A stretch of 64,000 bases of DNA from Streptomyces kronopolitis (GTDB lineage: Bacteria; Actinomycetota; Actinomycetes; Streptomycetales; Streptomycetaceae): NCBI RefSeq assembly GCF_014646275.1, contig NZ_BMND01000027.1:40421-104420 (forward strand). Direction: 5' to 3'. Position numbers and translations under genes: made by a program. Shown here piece by piece: positions 23,507 through 42,428 of the stretch. Position 1 is the stretch's first letter; the number at the start of each line of letters is the position of its first letter. The notes under the pieces are model-generated. The model saw only the letters and a list, made by a program, of their open reading frames with translations. It was not told where the DNA came from and made no database searches.

Positions 23507-24736
23507 TCAGACCCCGGAGACGGACGGGGTCCGGTCGTCGGCCCACTGCTCCAGCAGGTCGGCGGCCCGGATCGCGCCCCCGGCCCCGCGGACGTGCGCG
23601 CGCATCCGCGCCATCCGCTCCGGTGTCCCGGGGTCGGTCACGAGGTCGTGGACGGCCGCGGCCAGGGTCTGCGCGGTCAGCTGGTCGCGGTCGATCCACC
23701 GGCCCAGCTTCAGATCGTCCAACCGCCGTGCGGTCAGGGCGAGTTCAAAGGTCTGCGGCACGGCGATCAGCGGTGTGCCGAAGTACAGCGCCTCCATGAC
23801 GCTGCCCATGCCCGCGTGGCAGACCAGCAGATCGGCGTGCGGCAGGACCACGGGGTGCGGCAGCCACTCGTGGAGCTCCACGTGGGGCGGTACGGGGCCG
23901 AGGGCGGCGAGGTCGCTGCCGCGGCCGAGGGTCATCACCACGTGCCAGTCGTCGCCGTCGAAGGCCTCCAGGCAGGTGCGGAAGAAGTCACGCTGCCGGT
24001 TGGACTCGGTGCCGAGCGAGATCAGTGCCAGCCGCCGGCCGTCGCCGGGCGGTGACCACGGCACGGCGGCGGGGTCCTCGGCGACCGAGGGGCCGACGAA
24101 GGCGAAGCGGTCGTCGAAGCTCGCGCCCTCGATCTGGAACTCCCGCGGCTGGAAGACCAGGTTCCGGTCGTCCCATTCCGCCAGGAAGCGGCCCAGCTCG
24201 TCCGGGGCGAGGCCGTGGTCGCGGGTGAAGCGCGTCAGTGCGTCGCCGCCCTCGCGCATCGAGGGGTCCTCGGGGTCGAACATCTGGGCCCGCATGGAGA
24301 ACGTCTCGTTCGACGCGTGGCTGGGGCTCAGCTGCACGGTGGTGGTGCAGCCCAGGATGCGCGCGGCCATCCGGGCGGCCGCGAACGACTCGAAGTCGTA
24401 GAGCACCGCGTCCGGAACGTCGGAGGCGAGGGCGGCCACGGCGAGCGGGCAGACCGTGTCCATCGTCTCGACCAGCAGCTCGTAGCCCTCGGCGGCCAGG
24501 CGTGCGGCGCTCGGGTCGGGCACCTTGCCGAACGCGCCGCGCCGGGAGGTGTAGCCCACGGCCCGGGCGCCGGCCCGCTCGACCAGTTCGGTGTAGCGGT
24601 GGTCGACGACATAGGTCACCCGGTGGCCGCGGGCGACGAGTTCACGGGTCAGGCCGAGCGTCGGGTTGACGTGCCCGAAGTCGGCGAAGACGAAGACGGC
24701 CACATGCCGCGGGGAAACCGCTCGGGACCCTGACAC
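23507..24736 (-). CDS. Macrolide-type glycosyltransferase (GT1, OleD-like)
   Basis: The enzyme transfers a deoxysugar from its TDP donor to the macrolide or to a previous sugar. The 409-residue product has the GT-B fold. The N-terminal FADFGHVNPTLGL contains the catalytic-type His (GHVNP as in OleD), and the donor-binding motif VCHAGMGSVMEALYFGTPL lies near 310. I use GTG 24736, with AGAGG seven bases upstream; GTG 24757 and 24745 are alternatives. It is the last gene of the minus-strand sugar operon. It also has its own operator and -10 (24809-24841) inside the end of the preceding gene, so it can be expressed separately. It is more OleD-like than the other glycosyltransferase at 28100, so the two likely add different sugars. 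Confidence 0.87.
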   Translation of the reverse strand: MSGSRAVSPRHVAVFVFADFGHVNPTLGLTRELVARGHRVTYVVDHRYTELVERAGARAVGYTSRRGAFGKVPDPSAARLAAEGYELLVETMDTVCPLAVAALASDVPDAVLYDFESFAAARMAARILGCTTTVQLSPSHASNETFSMRAQMFDPEDPSMREGGDALTRFTRDHGLAPDELGRFLAEWDDRNLVFQPREFQIEGASFDDRFAFVGPSVAEDPAAVPWSPPGDGRRLALISLGTESNRQRDFFRTCLEAFDGDDWHVVMTLGRGSDLAALGPVPPHVELHEWLPHPVVLPHADLLVCHAGMGSVMEALYFGTPLIAVPQTFELALTARRLDDLKLGRWIDRDQLTAQTLAAAVHDLVTDPGTPERMARMRAHVRGAGGAIRAADLLEQWADDRTPSVSGV

Positions 24737-24808
24737 TTCCACACCTCTGCTCACTGCCGTACGGGGCGGACCAGGGGCGTTCGACGGCAGCCGACTCCCC
24801 CTGCTGCC

Positions 24809-24841
24809 ACCGTAGGGACGGCGGCCTAGGGTTTCTGCTAA
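24809..24841 (-). promoter_or_regulatory. Internal promoter for the downstream glycosyltransferase
   Basis: On the minus strand TTAGCAGAAACCCTAG (24826-24841, about 11 of 16 to the consensus) is followed after 11 bases by TACGGT (24809-24814), a good -10. The operator overlaps the stop codon of the ketoreductase. The ferredoxin promoter (31326-31358) has the same 11-base spacing and a similar -10, GACGGT. Confidence 0.45.
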
Positions 24842-25862
24842 TGCTGCGCCGGCGACCAATGCTGTGCCGGCGACCGGTCCGTGACAGGGACGGGCTGCGC
24901 GCCGACCGCCCGCCACAGTTCCCGGGCCGAGCTGTCGAGGCCGTGGCGTGCCGACCAGCCGAGCACCCGTCGGGCGGTGCCGGTCGCCACCTGCATCCAG
25001 TCCAGACCGGTGTCGGTCCGCACGCCGGATCCGGCCCCTTCGACGATCCGGGCGGGCTTCCCGCTGGCGGTGATGAGCCGCTCCACCATCGTGCGCACCG
25101 GCACCGCCTCGCCGCGCCCGATGTTGATGACCTGCCCGCCGACCGGCAGTGCCGCCGCGGCCAGTACCGCGTCCGCGGTGTCCCGGACGTCCACGAAGTC
25201 GCGGCTCGCCCGCAGTGGGCTGACCCGCACCACGGCCTCCTGTCCGGCGTCCGCGGCGTGCAGTTGCGCGGCGACCTGCCCCAGCAGGCTGCTCGGCGAG
25301 GTGCCGGCCCCGATGACGTTCGACAGCCGCAGGACGACGGCGTCCGCCCGCCCCTCTCCCGACGCCGCCAGGACCGCCTCGGTGCCGCGCAGTTTCGACT
25401 GTCCGTACGGGGTGGTCGGCCGGGTCGGTGCCTGCTCGTCCAGGGCGGTGCCGGGTGTGGGCGGGGCGTACTCGAACACCGACCCGAGGTGGACCAGGCG
25501 GGGGCGCCAGGAGGCCGCGGCGAGCGCCGCCAGCACCGTCTCGACCAGGGTGTGGTTGGCCTGCCGCATGGTCTCCTGCGCGCGGGACCACACGGCGCCG
25601 GCGGCGTTGACCACGGCGTCCGGCCGCTCGGTGTCGAGGAGGCGGCTGAGCGCGTACGGCCCGTCGCCGATCAGGTCGAGCGGCACGCAGTGCGCGGGGT
25701 CGGCGGTGAAGGGGCGGCGGGCCACCAGCAGGGGTTCGCCGCCGGCCGCCCGGACCGCGGCGGACACCTGCCGGCCGATGAATCCGCTCGCGCCCAGCAC
25801 GACCACCCGGCGGACGGCGCGATCCGGATCACGGCCCGTTTCCGGCGTCTCGCACCGGGCCA

Positions 25863-25863
<1 letters not shown>
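24838..25863 (-). CDS. NDP-4-keto-6-deoxyhexose 4-ketoreductase (SDR family), second copy
   Basis: The 341-residue product resembles the ketoreductase at 9755 in layout. VVVLGASGFIGRQ near residue 20 binds nucleotide, VHLGSVFEYA near 125 is the Ser/Thr region, TTPYGQSKLRG near 155 holds the catalytic Tyr-xxx-Lys, and RDFVDVRDTADAV is near 220. The start ATG 25863 shares its A with the TGA of the rmlB-type gene (TGATG), so the two are translationally coupled. The C-terminus ends in a duplicated WSPAQH from an 18-base tandem repeat. With the 3-dehydratase it may complete a 2,3,6-trideoxy sugar, leaving the 9755 enzyme for the C-methylated sugar. That assignment is inference. Confidence 0.85.
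24841..24876. repeat. 18-base tandem duplication at the end of the ketoreductase gene
   Basis: 24841-24858 and 24859-24876 agree at 16 of 18 positions and encode the repeated C-terminal hexapeptide WSPAQH. It touches the operator at 24826-24841. Confidence 0.8.
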
Positions 25864-26864
<1,001 letters not shown>

Positions 26865-26965
26865 CGAGGTTGTGGCGCGGGGCCTGGGAGCCAGGCCGGT
26901 GGTGCGCCTACCCCCTTCCGTTGTTCGGTGCGGGTGGGATGGGTCGGCCCGCCGCGCGGGCGGCG

Positions 26966-28033
26966 TCAGGACTGGATGTGGACCCTCGCGTGGTCGCCGA
27001 GGACCAGCCGGTGGGCCACCGGGCCCTGCGGGGCGAGCGCCACCTGGGCGTTGCGGCCGACCAGCGAGGCCTCGACCCGGCGCACGCTCTCGAACGACGA
27101 GCCGCGCAGCACGATCGAGGAGGCGAGTTCGCTGTCGTGGATGCGGCAGTCCTCCGCGATGGAGGTGGACGGGCCGATGTAGGAGTCGGTGACGACGGTG
27201 CCGGCGCCGATCACGGCGGGCCCGACGATGCGCGAGGCGCGGATCGTGGCGCCGGGGCCGATGCGGACTCGGCCGAGGACCTCGCTCGCGCTGTCCACGT
27301 CGCCCTCGATGCAGCGGTCCTGGCTCTCCAGCAGCATGCGGTTGACCTCCAGCATGTCGACGACGCTGCCGGTGTCGCGCCAGTAGCCGGACAGTTCGCC
27401 GGAGCGGATGTCCTGGCCCGCCTCGACCATCCACTGCACGGCGTCGGTGATCTCCAGTTCGCCGCGCGCGGACGGCCGGATGGCCCGTACTGCCTCGTGC
27501 ACCGCGGGGGTGAACAGGTAGACGCCGACCAGCGCCAGGTCGCTCTTGGGGTGCTGCGGCTTCTCCTCCAGTCCCGTGACCCGGCCGCTGGCGTCCAGTT
27601 CGGCGACGCCGAAGGCGGTGGGGTCGGGGACCCGGCTGAGCACCAGCTGGGCGTCGGGGCGCTCCTTGCGGAAGCCCTCGACGAGGTCGGTGATGCCGCC
27701 GGAGATGAAGTTGTCGCCCAGGTACATCAGGAAGTCGTCGTCGCCCAGGAAGTCGCGGGCGATGACGACGGCATGGGCGAGGCCGAGCGGGGCGCTCTGC
27801 GGAATGTAGGTCACCTGGAGGCCGAACTGCGAGCCGTCGCCGACCGCCTCGCGGATCTCCGGACCGGTGTCGCCGACGATCATGCCGACGTCGACGATGC
27901 CGGTCTCGGCGATGGCCTCCAGCACGTAGAAGAGGATCGGCTTGTTGGCGACCGGCACGAGTTGTTTGGCGGAGGTGTGGGTTATGGGCCGCAGGCGCGT
28001 ACCGGCGCCTCCCGAGAGCACAAGAGCCTTCAC
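26966..28033 (-). CDS. rmlA: Glucose-1-phosphate thymidylyltransferase, long form (StrD-like)
   Basis: This enzyme makes TDP-glucose from dTTP and glucose-1-phosphate, the entry step for the deoxysugars. The product has 355 residues. The nucleotide-binding start is KALVLSGGAGTRLRPIT, with KQLVPVANKP and MYLGDNFISGG near 110 and a GYWRDTGSV segment near 218. After residue 245 comes a left-handed beta-helix tail (GPGATIRASRIVGPAVIG), which marks the long antibiotic-cluster type as opposed to the roughly 290-residue housekeeping RmlA. I favour GTG 28033, since GGATGGAAACC lies just upstream; ATG 28042 is possible. It is the second gene of the minus-strand sugar operon, 66 bases after a glycosyltransferase gene. 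Confidence 0.95.
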   Translation of the reverse strand: MKALVLSGGAGTRLRPITHTSAKQLVPVANKPILFYVLEAIAETGIVDVGMIVGDTGPEIREAVGDGSQFGLQVTYIPQSAPLGLAHAVVIARDFLGDDDFLMYLGDNFISGGITDLVEGFRKERPDAQLVLSRVPDPTAFGVAELDASGRVTGLEEKPQHPKSDLALVGVYLFTPAVHEAVRAIRPSARGELEITDAVQWMVEAGQDIRSGELSGYWRDTGSVVDMLEVNRMLLESQDRCIEGDVDSASEVLGRVRIGPGATIRASRIVGPAVIGAGTVVTDSYIGPSTSIAEDCRIHDSELASSIVLRGSSFESVRRVEASLVGRNAQVALAPQGPVAHRLVLGDHARVHIQS

Positions 28034-28099
28034 GGTTTCCATCCAGGGGCGAGTGGTGTCAGGGGAAGGGCCTGTCGGTCGCCGGCCGACGCGGCCCGG

Positions 28100-29356
28100 T
28101 CAGCGCTCCGCGACCAGTTGCTCCAGTGTGGCGACCATGTCGCGCGGGCTGGGCATCGCCGCGGATTCGTCGCGCAGTCGCTGCGCGGCGGAGGCGAAGC
28201 CCGGGTCGTCGAGGATCTGCCGGGTGTGGCGGAGCACCAGGTCGGTGGTGACCTCGCTGTGGTGGGCGTAGATCCCCGCGCCGGCGCGCTCCAGGGACCT
28301 GCCCCGCCACTCCTGGTCGGCCACATTGGTGGAGAGGGCGAGTTGCGGTACGGCGTTGATCAGGGCGGTGGCGTAGGTTCCCCAGCCGCCGTGGTGGATG
28401 ACGGCCGAGCAACTGGGCAGCAGGGTGTGCAGCGCCACGCCGTCGACGGCGCGCACATTGGCGGGGAGGTCAGCGGTGTCGGCGAGCGCCGCCCGCTGCT
28501 GCGGAAGGAGCGCGGCGACGACCTCGATGTCGAGCCCGGCCAGCGCTCCGAGGATGTCGGGGACGGAGACGTAGTCCCCGCCGTAGGCCTCGGTGTTGCT
28601 CGTGCCGAGGGTCAGGCAGACCCGCGGACGCTTGGGTGCCTCGCGCAGCCACTGCCACCACACCGCGTCGCCGTTGTAGGGCACGTAGCGCATGGACAGG
28701 GACGCCAGCGTGGTGGGCGGCCGCAGGCTCGGCGGCAGGGTGTCCAGGGTGTACTGCCCGTTGATCAGCTCTTCGTCGCAGCTGACGCCGAAGGGGGCGC
28801 CCCGCTCGTCGAGCCAGTCGGCGAGCGGGTCCACCCGCTCCTCGGGCGGTGCCTGGCGCATCAGGTCGAGGTAGGTCTGCCGTGCCCTACCGTAGACGTC
28901 GGCGCACCACAGCAGCCGGACGTGGACGGCGTCGCAGGCACGGGCGGCGAGGGCTCCGGCGTAGCAGAGCGGGTCACGGATGACCAGGTGCGGCCGCCAG
29001 CTCTTCGCCAGGGCGGTCATCTCCTCGATGACCGGCTCGTTGTAGAGGGCGAACCCGTAGGGGACGCTGATCTCGTAGCGGCCGCGGAGGGCGGGCCAGT
29101 CCACCTCCTCCGGTCCCAGCCGGCTCCAGTTGGCGACGTCCTGGTCCTGGGACTCGGGGGCGAGTTTCATGGCCTGGTGGAGTTCGTGGTCACGGCCGAC
29201 GGGGGCGGCGACCAGGCCGGTGCCGGTGACGATGTCGGTCAGTGCCGGGGCGTTCGCCATGCGTACGTCGTGTCCTGCCGCGGTGAGCGCCCAAGCCAGC
29301 GGCACCATGGAATACAGGTGCGACTTCTCGGACAGTCCGGCGAACAGCACGCGCAT
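28100..29356 (-). CDS. Glycosyltransferase of the EryCIII/DesVII-type macrolide family
   Basis: The 418-residue GT-B enzyme transfers a TDP-deoxysugar. It starts MRVLFAGLSEKSHLYSMVPL, with the N-terminal segment seen in macrolide and anthracycline transferases, and has the donor site VIHHGGWGTYATALINAVPQ near 345, preceded by VRAVDGVALHTLLPSCSA. Members such as EryCIII and DesVII often need a P450-like helper protein. None is present here, because the P450 at 29763 keeps its haem Cys, so this one is either helper-independent or the helper lies outside the window. The ATG 29356 follows GAGAGGGG. It is the first gene of the five-gene sugar operon and faces the P450 gene across a 406-base divergent region. 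Confidence 0.87.
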   Translation of the reverse strand: MRVLFAGLSEKSHLYSMVPLAWALTAAGHDVRMANAPALTDIVTGTGLVAAPVGRDHELHQAMKLAPESQDQDVANWSRLGPEEVDWPALRGRYEISVPYGFALYNEPVIEEMTALAKSWRPHLVIRDPLCYAGALAARACDAVHVRLLWCADVYGRARQTYLDLMRQAPPEERVDPLADWLDERGAPFGVSCDEELINGQYTLDTLPPSLRPPTTLASLSMRYVPYNGDAVWWQWLREAPKRPRVCLTLGTSNTEAYGGDYVSVPDILGALAGLDIEVVAALLPQQRAALADTADLPANVRAVDGVALHTLLPSCSAVIHHGGWGTYATALINAVPQLALSTNVADQEWRGRSLERAGAGIYAHHSEVTTDLVLRHTRQILDDPGFASAAQRLRDESAAMPSPRDMVATLEQLVAER

Positions 29357-29495
29357 GGGCGTCCCCTCTCGGTCGCGCACGTTTTGGGTGGCCTCGATAT
29401 GACCGCCAGGCCCGCATTCACGGCCAGAGCGTGGATGGTGTCGATGCTTATCCTGTGGTCTGCGGAGGTGCCCTGCGGTACCGCGCCGCCAGGGT

Positions 29496-29511
29496 CTGGG
29501 GATTCCTCCAG
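29496..29511 (-). promoter_or_regulatory. PAS-LuxR-type operator for the sugar operon
   Basis: CTGGGGATTCCTCCAG matches 14 of 16 consensus positions and is almost a perfect palindrome. Its flank on the plus-strand right side, ACAATGG, is the same as at the ferredoxin operator (31343-31358), and both precede minus-strand genes. A -10 is less clear here (CGCGGT about 10 bases downstream). Confidence 0.55.
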
Positions 29512-29617
29512 ACAATGGCCACCGGGCCCGCTGCCGCCTCCCGATGCCCGAGATGGGCCCGGTCCGGGCCCTGCCGACACCCGTCGGGCACCGGCCCTTT
29601 CACTGCCCCGGCCCGGG

Positions 29618-29636
29618 CTTCGGAAATCCCTAGAAT
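29618..29636 (+). promoter_or_regulatory. Operator-like site with overlapping -10 before the P450 gene
   Basis: CTTCGGAAATCCCTAG (29618-29633) matches 14 of 16 consensus positions. Its end overlaps TAGAAT (29631-29636), a strong -10 candidate, about 127 bases before the P450 GTG. Confidence 0.5.
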
Positions 29637-29762
29637 TCCGCCGCGTTCCTGTCCGCTGCCGCGTCGCCGTGCTGAGCTTCGTTCTTATCTGTGACGAGTG
29701 GTTTCGGCGGCGGGACGTGTGCTGCGGTATGCGACCGGGCCGCCGCGAAAGGGGAATCAGCG

Positions 29763-30989
29763 GTGCCGCAGAACATGTCGAATGTCCTCCCGAACGTGCC
29801 GCATCCGCCGTCGGTACCCGGCCCGGAGGTCGGGCAGCCGCCGACGGTGGAGCCGGACGGCGGAGCGACGCTGCTGGCCTGGATGCGCCGGATGCGGGAC
29901 GAGAGACCGGTCTGGCGGGACGAGGCGGGGAACGCGCATGTCTTCAGACATGAGGACGTGGTGCGCATCATGTCGGATCCGGCGCTGTACTCCTCCGACA
30001 CGGTGGGGCGCCTAGGCGGCGGTGAGACACCCAGCGGCGTCCTGCTGCTGCTCGACCCTCCGCAGCACGGCAAGCTGCGCCGCCTGGTCAGCCGCGCGTT
30101 CACCAACCGGCTGATCTCCGAACTGGCCCCGCAGATCACCACCCTCACCCGGGAGCTGCTCGACGCGGTCGACGGTGACCGCTTCGATCTGGTGGAGGCG
30201 GTGGCCAATCCGCTGCCGGTGATGGTGATCGCCACGATGCTGGGCGTACCGGTCGCCGACCACGACAAGTTCCAGGCGTGGGGGGAGCAGCTGCTGGCCA
30301 CGGACGCGTCGGATCCGGAGAGCGTGCGGCGCATGGAGCTGACCGGCAAGGAGATCTCGGCGTATTTGCAGGAGTTCGTGGACGCCCGGCGGCGCACCCC
30401 GCACGACGATCTGATCGGCACCCTGGTGCAGGCGGAGGTCGACGGGCAGCGGCTGAGCGACGACGAGATCGTCAGCTTCGCCACCCTGCTGCTGCTGGCG
30501 GGCCACATCACGACCTCGGTACTGCTCGGCAACACCCTGCTGAGTCTGGACAGCGCGCCGGAGCGCTGGGAGGCGCTGCGCGCGGACCGGTCCGGGATAC
30601 CCGCGGTGATCGAGGAGACTCTGCGTTGCCGGCCGCCGTTCACCCGCGTCGAGCGGGTGCCGACCCGCCGGGTGGAGATCGCCGGAGAGGTCATCGAGCC
30701 GAACACCATGATTCATCTGTGGCTGCTGTCCGCCAACCACGACGAGCGGGTCTTCGACGACCCCGCGGCGTTCGTGCCGGAGCGGCCCAACTCCCGGCAG
30801 ACGGCGTTCGGTCACGGCATCCACTACTGCATCGGGGCGCCGCTGGCCCGGCTGGAGAGCCGGATCGTGCTGGAGCTGATGCTGGACCGCTTCCGCACGG
30901 TGCGGGTGGACGCCGGCGCCCCGCTCTCGTTCCACGGCAGCAACGTCTTCGGCGCCGAGCGACTGCCGCTGGTGGTCCGGCGCGCCTGA
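29763..30989 (+). CDS. Cytochrome P450 hydroxylase
   Basis: The 408-residue soluble monooxygenase would oxidise the macrolide or a sugar after assembly. It has the I-helix LLLAGHITTSVLL near residue 245, the ExxR pair in IEETLRCRPP near 285, and the haem loop FGHGIHYCIGAPLARLE with Cys near 355, all intact. It is therefore a true P450 and not a glycosyltransferase helper. In the I-helix, Ile stands where many have Glu or Asp before Thr-Thr. I choose GTG 29763, which has AAGGGG eight bases upstream; ATG 29775 lacks a site. The gene converges on a small ferredoxin gene 31 bases away, its likely electron donor. Site and timing of oxidation are unknown. Confidence 0.93.
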   Translation: MPQNMSNVLPNVPHPPSVPGPEVGQPPTVEPDGGATLLAWMRRMRDERPVWRDEAGNAHVFRHEDVVRIMSDPALYSSDTVGRLGGGETPSGVLLLLDPPQHGKLRRLVSRAFTNRLISELAPQITTLTRELLDAVDGDRFDLVEAVANPLPVMVIATMLGVPVADHDKFQAWGEQLLATDASDPESVRRMELTGKEISAYLQEFVDARRRTPHDDLIGTLVQAEVDGQRLSDDEIVSFATLLLLAGHITTSVLLGNTLLSLDSAPERWEALRADRSGIPAVIEETLRCRPPFTRVERVPTRRVEIAGEVIEPNTMIHLWLLSANHDERVFDDPAAFVPERPNSRQTAFGHGIHYCIGAPLARLESRIVLELMLDRFRTVRVDAGAPLSFHGSNVFGAERLPLVVRRA

Positions 30990-31020
30990 CGCCCCGTGCC
31001 GACGGACCTCGCCGCGCCGG

Positions 31021-31224
31021 TCAGGAGGCGGCGGGGTCCACCGTGATGGCCCGGGACGGGCACAGCTGCTCCGCCTCTTCCACGTCGTCCGCGCACCGCT
31101 CGGGCGGCTCGGTGAGCAGCAGTACGACACGGCCGTCGTCCTCGTGCTGCTCGAAGACCTCGCCGGCGGTCATCGCACACATCCCGGCGCCGACACACCG
31201 GTCCCGGTCAACCGTGATCTTCAT
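31021..31224 (-). CDS. Single-cluster [3Fe-4S]-type ferredoxin
   Basis: The 67-residue protein starts MKITVDRDRCVGAGMCAM. Cys 10, Cys 16 and a third Cys in QLCPSRAI near 54 are spaced as in the small P450-partner ferredoxins of actinomycetes. The second position of the usual four-Cys set is missing, as expected for a 3Fe-4S cluster. It would shuttle electrons from a ferredoxin reductase to the neighbouring P450. The ATG has GGAGG ten bases upstream. Although next to the P450 it is on the opposite strand, with its own operator-like promoter (31326-31358), downstream of the terminal PKS gene. Confidence 0.92.
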   Translation of the reverse strand: MKITVDRDRCVGAGMCAMTAGEVFEQHEDDGRVVLLLTEPPERCADDVEEAEQLCPSRAITVDPAAS

Positions 31225-31325
31225 GGTGTTGTCCTCCCTCTCGTCGTGGCCCTGCGGCCGCGTCGTGCGGGCCGGTGGGCCCGTGGGCCTGCCGACCATG
31301 GTGTCCGCTGTGCGGCGCGCCGCCG

Positions 31326-31358
31326 ACCGTCACCGGCCGGGTCTGGTGAATCGCCCAG
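31326..31358 (-). promoter_or_regulatory. Ferredoxin promoter with operator-like site
   Basis: On the minus strand CTGGGCGATTCACCAG (31343-31358) is followed after 11 bases by GACGGT (31326-31331). The plus-strand reading matches 13 of 16 consensus positions. The flank CCATTGTCTGG upstream is shared with the sugar-operon operator at 29496. Confidence 0.5.
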
Positions 31359-31423
31359 ACAATGGGCCCGGGGCCCTGGAGCCCCGGGCGGCCGTCCGGC
31401 CGTCGCAGGCCGCTGCCCGCCGT

Positions 31424-42382
<10,959 letters not shown>

Positions 42383-42428
42383 GCACCCTCATCCACGTGG
42401 CGGTTCCGGGGGTCGTGCGGTCGGCGCG

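Larger units (their letters stand above)
29357..29762. other. Divergent regulatory region, 406 bases
   Basis: The region lies between the glycosyltransferase operon (-) and the P450 gene (+). It contains two operator-like palindromes, 29496-29511 and 29618-29633, presumably one per direction. No further gene is evident. Confidence 0.65.

Noticed and set aside
26870..29953. A 1027-codon plus-strand open frame across the sugar operon
   Set aside because: It runs antisense through rmlA and a glycosyltransferase and across an intergenic promoter region.
29763..30989. P450 gene as a glycosyltransferase helper (EryCII/DesVIII type)
   Set aside because: Helper proteins lack the haem-binding Cys. 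Here FGHGIHYCIG and ExxR are intact.
30977..31020. Terminator hairpin between the P450 and ferredoxin genes
   Set aside because: Eight-base arms with a 28-base loop, one arm inside the P450 coding end; too weak to call.
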